Positions 1 to 8,515 of a DNA stretch of 47,081 nucleotides are shown here, one piece after another. The first letter of the stretch is position 1, and the number at the start of each line of letters is the position of its first letter. The notes under the pieces were generated by a model. It saw nothing but the letters and a program-made list of their open reading frames with translations, ran no database searches and was not told the origin of the DNA. Made by a program: the position numbers and the translations under genes. This DNA comes from Bacteroidales bacterium (lineage in GTDB: Bacteria > Bacteroidota > Bacteroidia > Bacteroidales > F082), in the NCBI GenBank assembly GCA_015493525.1, contig WGCY01000045.1, positions 1-47,081 on the forward strand, in the 5' to 3' direction.

Positions 1-330
1 GAAATGAAAGGAATATACAGCACGGTACGTTGGCACAATGCGTTTTCTGTATTCAAGCTTCCGGCCAGGGGTGTTTCAGACAAAGAAAAAAAAGCCCGCA
101 TTTCGCTGAAAGGCGAACTAACCTGGATGTTTGGCGAACTGAATAATTGGGATTGGTATTCCCTGAACCGTGTCAACCTGAAATTTACCTTTTACTATCA
201 TCCCAAATTTCTGGAAGATGTGGGGCTTTTCATCCAGTATTACCATGGGCTTGATTATTACAACATCTATTTCCATCATCAACTGGATGTTCTTCGCTTT
301 GGCATCATGACGGAAAAGTTGCGTTTTTAA
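1..330 (+). CDS. C-terminal end of a probable outer-membrane beta-barrel protein (5' truncated by the window)
   Basis: The reading frame is open to the left edge, so this is only the last ~109 residues of a longer protein; the ATG at position 4 is probably internal. The sequence alternates polar and aromatic residues in strand-like blocks and ends in a short strand closing on phenylalanine (...MTEKLRF). Such a terminal aromatic is the recognition signal of barrels inserted by the BAM machinery. The block around LFIQYYHGLDYYNIYFHH faintly recalls the last strands of outer membrane phospholipase A, but no catalytic residues are visible, so that identity is only a guess. It ends ~130 bp before the TetR gene and is probably not part of the exporter operon. 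Confidence 0.55.
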   Translation, partial: EMKGIYSTVRWHNAFSVFKLPARGVSDKEKKARISLKGELTWMFGELNNWDWYSLNRVNLKFTFYYHPKFLEDVGLFIQYYHGLDYYNIYFHHQLDVLRFGIMTEKLRF

Positions 331-425
331 CCTATTAGGCTTCCTGATGTATTCAAACCGGCAATAGTCTTTTCTCTTGCTTGTAACAGGCATGCAGAAA
401 ATAAATTTAGCGTAAAAAGATTTTA

Positions 426-461
426 TACTTTCGTGATGATTAAAAGGAGGATGTAAATTAC
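426..461 (+). promoter_or_regulatory. Leader of the TetR gene: imperfect -7 box and strong Shine-Dalgarno
   Basis: TACTTTCG at 426-433 matches TAnnTTTG at seven of eight positions. AAGGAGG at 444-450 is a strong ribosome binding site 11 nt before the ATG at 462, which is unusual here because most genes in the window have none. It fixes the start codon. An ATG directly followed by TAA (451-456) lies between them and is probably without function. Confidence 0.45.
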
Positions 462-1076
462 ATGGATAAACAAAAAAACAAGCCGGACACAGAACGGCAA
501 ATACTGGAAGCGGCACGGAAAGTCTTTATCAGAAAAGGACTGGATGGTGCCCGTATGCAGGAGATTGCTGACGAAGCCGGCATCAACAAAGCACTGCTGC
601 ATTACTATTTCCGGAGCAAAGAAAGATTATTTGATCACATATTTGAAAATGCTTTGGCCGGAACTTTTGATGTAATTAACGAAAGTATCCACGAAGAGGG
701 GGAAGTTGTTGCTTTTATAGAAACTTTTGTCGACAATTACCTCAGCATTCTGCAAAGGAATCCTTTTATTCCAAATTTTATTTTTAACGAAATCAACAGC
801 CACCCGGAAAGAATAGGTCGGTTTAGCGAAAAAATAAGGTTGAATGTTCCGGGATTTAAGCATATGGTGGAGAAAAATATCGCTCAGAAAAAAATATGTG
901 CCATAACACCCGAACATCTCCTCATCGACATGCTGGGAATGTGTGTTTTTCCGTTTATCGGACGCCTGTTGTTGGAAAAAGTGTTTTTTGACAGCCACCC
1001 TGCCGGTATCGGCAATTTACTCTTCGAACGAAAACAACACATCATCTCATTCTTTAAAATAGCCTTGCAGCCATAA
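462..1076 (+). CDS. TetR/AcrR-family transcriptional regulator of the exporter operon
   Basis: 204 residues, the usual TetR size. The N-terminal helix-turn-helix is clear: an RQILEAARKVFIRKG helix, then MQEIADEAGINKALLHYYFRSKERLF at about residues 34-60. The C-terminal two-thirds is the helical ligand-binding and dimerisation domain, whose ligand cannot be predicted. It sits directly upstream of a TolC/HlyD/ABC-2 exporter set in the same orientation, 13 bp from the next frame, the arrangement of CecR (YbiH) with YbhFSR in enterobacteria. It therefore probably represses its own operon in response to a toxic compound. The start is fixed by a strong Shine-Dalgarno 11 nt upstream. Confidence 0.9.
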   Translation: MDKQKNKPDTERQILEAARKVFIRKGLDGARMQEIADEAGINKALLHYYFRSKERLFDHIFENALAGTFDVINESIHEEGEVVAFIETFVDNYLSILQRNPFIPNFIFNEINSHPERIGRFSEKIRLNVPGFKHMVEKNIAQKKICAITPEHLLIDMLGMCVFPFIGRLLLEKVFFDSHPAGIGNLLFERKQHIISFFKIALQP

Positions 1077-1089
1077 AAAATCATTGAAA

Positions 1090-2370
1090 ATGAACAAAAC
1101 TATTTTTTATATCGGATTTTTATTGTTGTTTCCCGTTGCCCTTTTGGCACAACAGAAGCAGCAAAAAATTTCCCTGCAGCAATGTTTGCAGGAGGCCGTA
1201 AAAAACTTTCCGGCGCAGCAGCAGTTTAAGCTAAACCAAAACAAACATACGCTGGAAGAAAACAACATTAAAAAAAGTTATTTGCCGCAGATGAACCTCA
1301 ACGGTCTGGTTTCTTACCAGTCGGATGTAACCAAAGTTCCTGCACCTCCCATTCCCGGTTTTGATATGCCGGTTATCAGCAAAGACTGGTATAAAATCAA
1401 TTTCGATTTGGACCAGCTTATCTGGGATGGCGGAATGACCAAAAACCGAAAAGCATTACAAACTGCCGATTATAAAATATCCGATCAGCAGGTAAGGATT
1501 AAAACATTTGAATTAAAAAAGCAGGTGAGCATTCTTTATTTCAACATACTGTTTTTACAGGCCAACCTGGATGCCATGCATTTGTTGGTAACCGACCTGG
1601 ATTCACGTATTAAAGATGCACGGTCTGCTGTGATAAACGGCATGTTGCTTCCCTCTGATCTGGATGCCCTGAAGGTGAACAAAAAACTGGCCCAGCAGCA
1701 AATTATTGAAAAATACGGTAACCAGCAAGGACTTATTGCTTCCCTGAACCAGCTTACACACCTGAAGATTCATTCGGCCAAAGAGTTGTTGACACCACAG
1801 ACGGCCATCACTTCCTATACTTTTGTCAACAACAGGCCCGAATATAAAATGCTCGACCTTCAAAAGTCGAAACTAACGGCCCTTGAAAGCATGACTTCGG
1901 TAAAACGTATGCCGGTTTTCAAACTTTTTGGCCAGGCTGGTTATGGCCGTCCGGGATACGACATGCTCAACAACGATTTTGATACATACTATAAAGTAGG
2001 TGTGGGGCTGCATTGGAATATTTTTGACTGGAACCACGTAAAGCATGAAAAACAAATCCTGAAAATCCAGTCTGACATTATCAATACCGAGCAAGAGACT
2101 TTTAACCAATCGTTGCGTGCCGAACTTGGTAAATTACAGGCCGGCATACACAAGTATGAAAAGTTAATCAAAACAGACAAGGCTATTTTGCAACTGCAGA
2201 AAAATGTGGTCGATGCTGCAAACAATAAACTGAAAAACGGAACCATTACGGCCACGGCTTATCTGATTGAGCTTAACAAAGAAGTTCACATACAATTGAC
2301 CATGCAGGCACATAAACTGCAGCTGCTTTTTGCAAAGTATCAATATTTAACCGCCATAGGAAATTTATAA
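1090..2370 (+). CDS. TolC-family outer membrane efflux channel
   Basis: About 426 residues from ATG 1090; a TTG two codons upstream at 1084 would add only two residues. A signal peptide (hydrophobic run IGFLLLFPVALLAQ) is followed by the long amphipathic helices and short strand segments of the OEP family, with two related halves (residues ~30-210 and ~230-426). Known role of the family: a trimeric outer-membrane and periplasmic tunnel that docks to a HlyD-type adaptor. It follows the TetR gene after 13 bp and precedes the adaptor gene by 4 bp, so all three should be co-transcribed. The substrate is unknown. Confidence 0.9.
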   Translation: MNKTIFYIGFLLLFPVALLAQQKQQKISLQQCLQEAVKNFPAQQQFKLNQNKHTLEENNIKKSYLPQMNLNGLVSYQSDVTKVPAPPIPGFDMPVISKDWYKINFDLDQLIWDGGMTKNRKALQTADYKISDQQVRIKTFELKKQVSILYFNILFLQANLDAMHLLVTDLDSRIKDARSAVINGMLLPSDLDALKVNKKLAQQQIIEKYGNQQGLIASLNQLTHLKIHSAKELLTPQTAITSYTFVNNRPEYKMLDLQKSKLTALESMTSVKRMPVFKLFGQAGYGRPGYDMLNNDFDTYYKVGVGLHWNIFDWNHVKHEKQILKIQSDIINTEQETFNQSLRAELGKLQAGIHKYEKLIKTDKAILQLQKNVVDAANNKLKNGTITATAYLIELNKEVHIQLTMQAHKLQLLFAKYQYLTAIGNL

Positions 2371-2374
2371 AAAA

Positions 2375-3304
2375 ATGAAAGAAATGAAGATGATAAAAAG
2401 AATCAGTCTATTTGTATTGGCAGTTATTTTCGCTGCTTTTTTGTCCTCCTGTTCAAATCAGGGAACCCTCTCGGATGGTTATGGCAATTTTGATGCACAC
2501 GCAGAAGTTATTGTATCGTCCCAGACCATGGGCGAACTGTTGCAGTTTAATGTGGAGGAAGGTTCAACGCTGAAAGCAGGGCAGGTTGTCGGGTTGGTAG
2601 ATACCACACAGCTTCATTTAAAAAAGATTGTACTCAGAAATAAAATGAAGACGGTGGCTTCAAACAGGGATAACATCAACGCCACCATTGCTGTTCAGCA
2701 ACAACAGTTGAAAATCAGTGAAATAAACCAGCGGCGGATTCAAAATCTTTATCGCAGCAAAGCTGCCACACAAAAACAGCTGGATGACATCAACGGTATG
2801 GTTGAGCTGAACAAGAAACAAATTAGTGCCACACAAACCCGCAAGAAAAATATTTATACTGAATTGCAAAGTATCAAAGCCCAAATTGCCCAGGTAGATG
2901 AAAGCATCAGGCAGAGCCTGGTTACCAACCCGGTGGACGGAACGGTTCTTGTAAAATATGCCGAAAAAGGAGAGTTGGCCGCGCCGGGAAAACCACTTTA
3001 TAAAATTGCAAACCTGAAAACACTGGAGCTGAAAGCTTATATTAGCGGAAGCCAGCTGAGCCATATCAAAATAGGACAGAAAGTTAAAGTCTATTATGAC
3101 AAGAACAAAAAAGCCGATAGCGAAGTAAACGGAACCATTTTGTGGATTTCGGCACAAGCGGAATTTACGCCCAAGACTATCCAAACAAAACAAGAACGTG
3201 TTGACCTTGTTTATGCCGTTAAGGTGAAAGTTCCCAATGCCGGCGGGGCCATCAAAATAGGCATGCCCGGAGAGTTTAGAATTATCTCACAACAAAGTAA
3301 ATAA
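2375..3304 (+). CDS. HlyD/EmrA-type periplasmic adaptor lipoprotein of the exporter
   Basis: 309 residues. The N-terminus has a lipoprotein signal with lipobox LSSC and Cys26, so it is probably anchored in a membrane by lipid rather than by a transmembrane helix. A biotinyl-lipoyl-like hairpin (~residues 45-75, VEEGSTLKAGQVVGLVDTTQ) flanks a long coiled coil (~75-175, rich in Q, K and N). The second lipoyl half follows (NPVDGTVLVKYAEKGELAAPGKPLY), then a beta-barrel domain. This is the YhiI/YbhG adaptor type that partners ABC-2 exporters. It begins 4 bp after the TolC-like gene. Three alternative methionines (2375, 2384, 2390) give nearly the same signal peptide. Confidence 0.9.
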   Translation: MKEMKMIKRISLFVLAVIFAAFLSSCSNQGTLSDGYGNFDAHAEVIVSSQTMGELLQFNVEEGSTLKAGQVVGLVDTTQLHLKKIVLRNKMKTVASNRDNINATIAVQQQQLKISEINQRRIQNLYRSKAATQKQLDDINGMVELNKKQISATQTRKKNIYTELQSIKAQIAQVDESIRQSLVTNPVDGTVLVKYAEKGELAAPGKPLYKIANLKTLELKAYISGSQLSHIKIGQKVKVYYDKNKKADSEVNGTILWISAQAEFTPKTIQTKQERVDLVYAVKVKVPNAGGAIKIGMPGEFRIISQQSK

Positions 3305-3395
3305 GGGATGTGCCGTTTTATTTCAAAAAATAACTACTTTTATGCAATGAATTAGGATGGTTCAAAAAATATTTATTCATTAAAAACTATTAAAA

Positions 3396-3863
3396 ATGAA
3401 AATTTCAAATATTGCAATTGTGCTGTTGGGTTTATTAATGACCCCCTTTACAAATGTTCAGGCACAGGATGTAAAAGCCAATGATATTGTTGGCGTATGG
3501 CTTACCCAGGACAAAGACTCTCATGTGCAGATTTACAAAGTCGGGGATAAGTATTTTGGTAAAATCATCTGGTTGCAAACACCCATCGACAGCGTTACCG
3601 GAAAGCCAAAACTGGATGACAAAAACGAAGATCCCGCCTTGCAAAGCCGTCCGGTTATGGGAATGAAGTTGTTGGAAAATTTTGTTTTTGATGGCGATGA
3701 CGAATGGGAAGATGGTACCATTTATGATCCCAAAAAAGGGAAGACATACAGCTGTTACATGAAATTCCCGGAAGAAAACAATAAAAACAGGTTGAAAATC
3801 CGTGGCTATATCGGGGTGAGCCTGTTGGGAAGAACGGTTTACTGGACCCGTGTTACCAAGTAA
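3396..3863 (+). CDS. DUF2147-family secreted protein
   Basis: 155 residues with a cleavable signal peptide (hydrophobic run IAIVLLGLLMTPF, likely cut after VQAQ). The mature part has the DUF2147 pattern: DIVGVWLTQDKDSHVQIYK near the start, the central motif GMKLLENF, then DGTIYDPKKGKTYSC and a closing LKIRGYIGVSLLGRTVYWTR. The family is small, periplasmic or secreted and beta-rich, with no established biochemical function. It is unusual to find it between the adaptor and ATPase genes of an exporter. Gaps of 91 bp before and 102 bp after could hold separate promoters, so operon membership is probable but not shown. Confidence 0.88.
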   Translation: MKISNIAIVLLGLLMTPFTNVQAQDVKANDIVGVWLTQDKDSHVQIYKVGDKYFGKIIWLQTPIDSVTGKPKLDDKNEDPALQSRPVMGMKLLENFVFDGDDEWEDGTIYDPKKGKTYSCYMKFPEENNKNRLKIRGYIGVSLLGRTVYWTRVTK

Positions 3864-3965
3864 CCTTTCGCTGGCTTTTCAGATGGGCCGCAAACACATC
3901 TGATAATTATTTATTCATAACTATTTTTATTCTCCGGACTTAAAAACAGAGAAAACAGGGAGCGT

Positions 3966-4892
3966 ATGTCCGTAACCATAAACATAAAAAATCTGGTAAA
4001 AACCTACGAAAAGGTTGAGGCACTGAAAGGTACAAGCCTTCAGGTAAAGCCAAACGAACTTTTTGGTTTCATTGGCCCCGATGGTGCCGGCAAGACAACC
4101 CTTTTCAGGATTCTTACCAGTTTGCTTTTGGCCGATAGTGGTACGGTAACCATCGACCAATGGGATGTGGTAAAGGATTATAAAAAAATCAGGAAGATAA
4201 CCGGCTACATGCCCGGACGTTTTTCTTTGTACATGGATTTGACCGTTGAAGAAAATTTGCAGTTTTATGCCCGGCTTTTCGGTACTTCCATAAAACAAAA
4301 TTACGATCTCATAGAGGATGTTTACGAACAAATAGCTCCTTTTAAACATCGCAGGGCAGGAGCTTTATCCGGTGGGATGAAGCAAAAACTGGCCTTGTCG
4401 TGTGCATTGATACATAAACCCCGTTTATTGATTCTTGACGAGCCTACTACCGGCGTAGATGCTGTTTCACGAAAAGAGTTTTGGGAACTGCTCAAGAAAA
4501 TGCAAAAGAAACAAATGACAATTCTGGTCTCCACGCCATACATGGACGAAGCGGCCTTGTGCGACAGGGTAGCCCTTATGCAATCAGGCAAAATACTTTC
4601 GCTGGATACACCGCAGCAAATTGTGGATGATTTTAAAGGGAATCTGCTTTCCGTGAAAACGCAAAATATGTATCCCCTTTTAAAGGATTTGTCTGCTTTT
4701 GAAGAAGGAATACAGGTTTATCGTTTTGGGGATACATTGCATCTGGTAAGCCACTATAGCCCTGAAAAAACAAAAAGCGACCTGACAGAATATATGACGG
4801 GAAAAGGTTATAAAGACATATCCATAGAGCCTGTAACACCGGTTATCGAAGACTGTTTTCTGGCATTGATGAATAACACAACAGATGCATGA
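3966..4892 (+). CDS. ABC exporter ATP-binding subunit 1 (YbhF N-half type)
   Basis: 308 residues. Walker A is GPDGAGKTT at 37-45, with Asp where most ABC proteins have Asn, as in the first half of YbhF/RbbA. The signature LSGGMKQ is at 134-140 and Walker B LLILDEP at 154-160, followed by TTGVD; the switch His appears replaced (VSTPYMDEA). A C-terminal extension of ~90 residues follows the nucleotide-binding domain. It powers export across the inner membrane together with the next ATPase. The stop overlaps the start of that gene by 4 bp (ATGA), indicating translational coupling. In enterobacterial YbhF the two ATPase domains are one polypeptide; here they are split. Confidence 0.92.
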   Translation: MSVTINIKNLVKTYEKVEALKGTSLQVKPNELFGFIGPDGAGKTTLFRILTSLLLADSGTVTIDQWDVVKDYKKIRKITGYMPGRFSLYMDLTVEENLQFYARLFGTSIKQNYDLIEDVYEQIAPFKHRRAGALSGGMKQKLALSCALIHKPRLLILDEPTTGVDAVSRKEFWELLKKMQKKQMTILVSTPYMDEAALCDRVALMQSGKILSLDTPQQIVDDFKGNLLSVKTQNMYPLLKDLSAFEEGIQVYRFGDTLHLVSHYSPEKTKSDLTEYMTGKGYKDISIEPVTPVIEDCFLALMNNTTDA

Positions 4893-5626
4893 ACAAGCGC
4901 GAAAAAATAATTGAAGTACACGATCTGGTGAAAAGGTTTGGCAAATTTGAAGCCAACAAGCATCTTACTTTTGATGTTAACCGTGGTGAGATTTTTGGCT
5001 TTCTCGGTGCCAATGGTGCCGGAAAAACCACTGCCATCAGAATCCTTTGCGGCCTGTCGAAACCCACCTCAGGCAGTGTCCGGGTAGCCGGAATCGATGT
5101 CAACAAAAACCCCGAAGCAGTAAAAAAACGTATCGGTTACATGAGCCAGAGTTTCTCGTTGTACAACGATTTAACGGTAAAAGAAAATTTTCGTTTTTAC
5201 GGAGGTGTCTACGGATTAAGTAACAAGGAAATCAGGGAACGGACCGCTTTTTTCCTTGATAAATTAAAAATGGCCAGTTTTGAAAACATGCTGTTGAGTA
5301 AGATTCCGTTGGGATGGAAACAGAAACTGGCATTCTCGGTGGCCGACATACACCGTCCGGACATTATTTTTCTCGATGAACCAACCGGAGGTGTCGATCC
5401 GATTACACGACGACAATTCTGGGAAATGATTTATGAGGCTTCTGACAATGGGACGACCGTATTTGTTACTACCCATTACATGGATGAGGCGGAATATTGC
5501 GAGCGTGTTTCTATTATGTCGGAAGGCGAAATTAAAGCACTGGGGACACCCCATGATTTAAAAGAAGATTATAAAGTGGACAACATGAACGACGTATTTC
5601 TGAGAATTGCCAGAAATGTAGAGTAA
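4889..5626 (+). CDS. ABC exporter ATP-binding subunit 2 (YbhF C-half type)
   Basis: 245 residues. Walker A GANGAGKTT at 40-48, Walker B IIFLDEP at 159-165, switch His in TTHYMDEA. The signature motif is degenerate: LGWKQK at 141-146 in place of LSGGxxQ. The same substitution is known in the second domain of YbhF-like exporters, so it marks the family rather than decay. The pair with subunit 1 is therefore asymmetric: one composite site has a canonical signature, the other a degenerate one. The gene overlaps subunit 1 by 4 bp and is followed by two permease genes after a 239-bp gap that carries a palindromic repeat. Confidence 0.92.
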   Translation: MNKREKIIEVHDLVKRFGKFEANKHLTFDVNRGEIFGFLGANGAGKTTAIRILCGLSKPTSGSVRVAGIDVNKNPEAVKKRIGYMSQSFSLYNDLTVKENFRFYGGVYGLSNKEIRERTAFFLDKLKMASFENMLLSKIPLGWKQKLAFSVADIHRPDIIFLDEPTGGVDPITRRQFWEMIYEASDNGTTVFVTTHYMDEAEYCERVSIMSEGEIKALGTPHDLKEDYKVDNMNDVFLRIARNVE

Positions 5627-5707
5627 AACAAAAGATAAGATGAATACAGAAATGACAAATATTCAGTAAATTGAAATGAAGGAGTTCAAATAGATAGTTA
5701 AAGAAAG

Positions 5708-5805
5708 TTCACGCTAAAAGCGCAAAGTCTCCGCAAAGACCGCAAAACATTTTGCTATTTAAATTTTGCGTTTTCTGCGTTAACTTTTTGCGCACTTTGC
5801 GTGAA
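5708..5805. repeat. Imperfect palindromic intergenic repeat built of CGCAAAG-like units
   Basis: The outer arms are TTCACGC (5708-5714) and GCGTGAA (5799-5805). Repeated CGCAAAG/CGCAAAA units fill the left half and their complements (TTTTGCG, TTTGCG) the right half. A perfect small hairpin GCAAAA-CA-TTTTGC sits at 5742-5755. It has no coding character and lies inside the exporter operon between ATPase and permease genes. It resembles the dispersed palindromic repeats of many environmental genomes and may act as an mRNA-stabilising or attenuating hairpin; that role is inference. Confidence 0.7.
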
Positions 5806-5865
5806 ACCTGCTTTTTGAATAACCTAAAGACAAAAAAAACAGTAATTAAAATACAACAAACAGCC

Positions 5866-6966
5866 ATGTGGGCCTTTATTAAAAAAGAGTTTCTTTATAT
5901 TTTCCGCGATTATCGCACCATGATTATCCTGTTTGGGATGCCGCTGGCCCAGATTATACTTTTTGGCTTTGCCATTACCAACGACATCAACAATGCGCAT
6001 ATTGCTATTCTGGACAACTCGAAAGATGTGGTAACAAGAGAGATAACCCGTAAGCTGCTTTCTTCGCACTATTTTATTCTGGACCGTTACCTGAAAACGG
6101 ACAAGGAAATCAAACCGGCTTTTCAAAAAGGAGAAATCAAAGAAGTGGTGGTTTTTCAAAAAGACTTTGCACAGAAAATAAAAACCGAAGGCATAGCCCA
6201 TGTACAATTGATTTTGGATGCGTCCGATCCCAATACGGCCAATATTTTAAATTCTTACACCGAAGGCATTATCAACACGTATGTTTTGCACAAACTTGCC
6301 GGAGAAGGAGGAATCCCGTTGAAGGTAAACATCCAAAGTACCATGCTTTACAACAAAGAGCTAAAAAGTGTGTTCATGTTTGTCCCCGGCATTATCACGG
6401 TCATCCTTATGCTGGTCTCTGCCATGATGACCTCCATCACCATTGTAAGGGAAAAAGAGCTGGGCACCATGGAGGCTTTGTTGGTTTCACCGGTAAAGCC
6501 GAACATCATTATCCTTGGCAAGGTGGTGCCATACGTGGTTTTGTCGTTCGTCAACCTGGCCATTATTTTGTTATTGTCACAGTTTGTCTTTGGCATGCCC
6601 ATTCGGGGCAGTGTCCTCCTGCTGCTGGCCGAAAGCCTTCTTTTTCTTATCATGTCGCTGTCGCTGGGAATCCTCATCTCTACCGTGAGCAAAACACAGC
6701 AGCAGGCCATGATGCTGTCCATGTTTGCCCTTATGTTACCGACTATTTTGTTGTCGGGTTTTATTTTCCCCATCGAAAATATGCCGGTGGTACTGCAACT
6801 TTTAAGCGATATTATGCCGGGAAAATGGTTTATCATTATCATTAAAAACATTATGCTGAAAGGGCTGGGCATAACCTATTTCTGGAAAGAAACCCTCATA
6901 ATCTTCTTTATGACGCTACTGCTTGTGGTTATGAGCATTAAAAAATTCAAAATCCGTTTGGAATAA
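5866..6966 (+). CDS. ABC-2 type exporter permease 1 (YbhS/YhhJ family)
   Basis: 366 residues from ATG 5866 (MWAFIKKEFLYIFRDYRT). The frame is open further left to 5752, but those 38 codons overlap the palindromic repeat and read as low-complexity sequence, so the internal start is chosen. One N-terminal membrane helix (MIILFGMPLAQIILFGFAI) is followed by a ~140-residue extracytoplasmic domain, then five C-terminal helices from ~200 on. The family motif VREKELGTMEALLVSPV (~residues 188-204) is present. It forms the transmembrane path with the next permease, driven by the two upstream ATPases. Its stop is 18 bp before the next start. Confidence 0.92.
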   Translation: MWAFIKKEFLYIFRDYRTMIILFGMPLAQIILFGFAITNDINNAHIAILDNSKDVVTREITRKLLSSHYFILDRYLKTDKEIKPAFQKGEIKEVVVFQKDFAQKIKTEGIAHVQLILDASDPNTANILNSYTEGIINTYVLHKLAGEGGIPLKVNIQSTMLYNKELKSVFMFVPGIITVILMLVSAMMTSITIVREKELGTMEALLVSPVKPNIIILGKVVPYVVLSFVNLAIILLLSQFVFGMPIRGSVLLLLAESLLFLIMSLSLGILISTVSKTQQQAMMLSMFALMLPTILLSGFIFPIENMPVVLQLLSDIMPGKWFIIIIKNIMLKGLGITYFWKETLIIFFMTLLLVVMSIKKFKIRLE

Positions 6967-6984
6967 TCATATAAAGACAAAACG

Positions 6985-8097
6985 TTGAGAACGATACGAT
7001 TTATATTACAAAAAGAGTTTATCCAGATTTTTCGGGATAAATCGATGTTGCCCATCATTATTCTGATTCCCATTCTTCAGCTGTTGATTTTGTCCTATAC
7101 CGCAACTTTTGAAATTAAAAATATCAGGTTGGTGGTGGTTGACCACGACCATTCTCCTGAATCGCGAAACCTGATAAACAAGTTTTCCGGTTCAAAATTT
7201 TACAAATACCTTGGCCAGAAAGATACTTACAAAGAAGCCGAAAACAGCATTGCAAAGGGAACAGCAGACCAGGTACTGGTCATCGAACCCGATTTTGAGA
7301 AAAACCTGCTTACCGAAAGAAAAGGCAATGTCCAGATTGTTACCGATGCCATTAACGGAAGTGCTGCCAGCCTCATGGCGGTCTATGCCATGTCTATCAT
7401 TAATGATTTTAACGGAAACATCCTTGTTAAAAAGCTACCCCTGAAATTTAAGGGAATACCGGTAAAGACAGATTCTTCTTTCTGGTATAATCCCGATTTA
7501 AACTACATTACTTACATGGTTCCGGGTATTTTGGTGTTGCTTATTACCATTATTGCCCTTTTCTTATCGTCAATGAATATTGTTAAGGAAAAAGAGTTGG
7601 GTACCATTGAACAGCTGAATGTTACTCCCATTACCAGGTTCGAGTTTATTGCCGGAAAGCTCATCCCGTTTTGGATTATTGCCCTGGTTGACCTTTTTAT
7701 CGGGCTGTTGATTGCCCGCTATTGGTTTGGGATTATTATGGCAGGAAGCCCGTTGTTACTTGTTTTTGTGGCTGCGGTCTATCTCATATTGGTTTTGTCC
7801 ATAGGGCTGTTTGTTTCCTCGCTGACAGAAACCATGCAGCAGGCCATGTTTATTTCCTGGTTTGTGTTGGTTGTTTTTATTTTAATGAGCGGATTGTTTA
7901 CCCCGGTGGAAAGTATGCCCCTGTGGGCACAAAAGCTCAACCTCATCAATCCGCTGGCCTATTTTATAAAAATAAACCGTATGATTATGCTGAAAGGCTC
8001 CACCTTTTCAGATTTTCATAACGATTTCTATATACTTGCCGGTTATGCGGCTGCCATGCTTACCTTTTCTGCAATAAAACACCGTAAAACAAGCTGA
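6985..8097 (+). CDS. ABC-2 type exporter permease 2 (YbhR family), TTG start
   Basis: 370 residues. The start is a TTG at 6985: the stop of the preceding gene (6964-6966) is in the same frame, no ATG lies between, and the conserved opening RFILQKEFIQIFRDKSMLP begins right after it. A later ATG at 7045 would delete that segment. Topology matches permease 1: one helix, a large extracytoplasmic domain, then five helices, with the same VKEKELGTIEQLNVTPI motif. It should heterodimerise with permease 1. It is the last gene of the exporter operon; an AT-rich gap with an rbfA promoter follows. Confidence 0.92.
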   Translation: MRTIRFILQKEFIQIFRDKSMLPIIILIPILQLLILSYTATFEIKNIRLVVVDHDHSPESRNLINKFSGSKFYKYLGQKDTYKEAENSIAKGTADQVLVIEPDFEKNLLTERKGNVQIVTDAINGSAASLMAVYAMSIINDFNGNILVKKLPLKFKGIPVKTDSSFWYNPDLNYITYMVPGILVLLITIIALFLSSMNIVKEKELGTIEQLNVTPITRFEFIAGKLIPFWIIALVDLFIGLLIARYWFGIIMAGSPLLLVFVAAVYLILVLSIGLFVSSLTETMQQAMFISWFVLVVFILMSGLFTPVESMPLWAQKLNLINPLAYFIKINRMIMLKGSTFSDFHNDFYILAGYAAAMLTFSAIKHRKTS

Positions 8098-8141
8098 CAA
8101 AAGCAAAAATGGGCAAACGGGCCTGTTTTCACAAAAGAGTT

Positions 8142-8149
8142 TAATTTTG
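8142..8149 (+). promoter_or_regulatory. -7 box (TAATTTTG) immediately before rbfA
   Basis: A perfect TAnnTTTG match ends 4 nt before the rbfA ATG at 8154. Transcription normally starts a few nucleotides past this element, so the mRNA would be leaderless or nearly so. No clear -33 TTTG was found at the usual spacing. Confidence 0.55.
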
Positions 8150-8153
8150 CCCC

Positions 8154-8498
8154 ATGGAAAGTAAACGACAAGAACGCATTCAGAAACTGCTGCAACGTGA
8201 TATAGGAGAGATTTTTCAACGGGAGATAAAGCATGTTACCCGTGAGGCCATGGTTACCGTTACCAAAGTTTATGTAACGCCTGATTTAAGCCTTGCCAAA
8301 GTCTACCTGAGCCTGTTTGCTTCAAAGGACAAAGCGGCCCTAATGCAACAAATCCTGAAACATACCAAAGAGATTCGCGGTAAACTCGGTACACGCATCC
8401 GGCATCAGCTGCGGGTGGTACCTGAATTGCAGTTTTTTGAAGACGATTCGCTGGACTACATCGACCGTATTGATGAGCTGTTGAAAGACGACCATTAA
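8154..8498 (+). CDS. rbfA: Ribosome-binding factor A
   Basis: 114 residues, typical for RbfA, a single KH-like domain that binds the 30S subunit during late 16S rRNA maturation and cold adaptation. Visible family features are the N-terminal helix (RIQKLLQRDIGEIFQRE), the central strand block VTVTKVYVTPDLSLAKVYLSLF, and the C-terminal IRHQLRVVPELQFFEDDSLDY followed by the closing RIDELL helix. It stands 56 bp after the exporter operon with its own -7 box and is followed after 17 bp by a methyltransferase gene that is probably co-transcribed. Confidence 0.96.
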   Translation: MESKRQERIQKLLQRDIGEIFQREIKHVTREAMVTVTKVYVTPDLSLAKVYLSLFASKDKAALMQQILKHTKEIRGKLGTRIRHQLRVVPELQFFEDDSLDYIDRIDELLKDDH

Positions 8499-8515
8499 TT
8501 TAACATCCGATTTTT

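Noticed and set aside
451-456. ATG-TAA minimal frame between Shine-Dalgarno and TetR start
   Set aside because: No spacing from the Shine-Dalgarno and no sign of an attenuator; probably chance.
5752-5865. 38-codon extension of permease 1
   Set aside because: It reads through a palindromic repeat and the family's conserved start is at MWAFIKKEF (5866).
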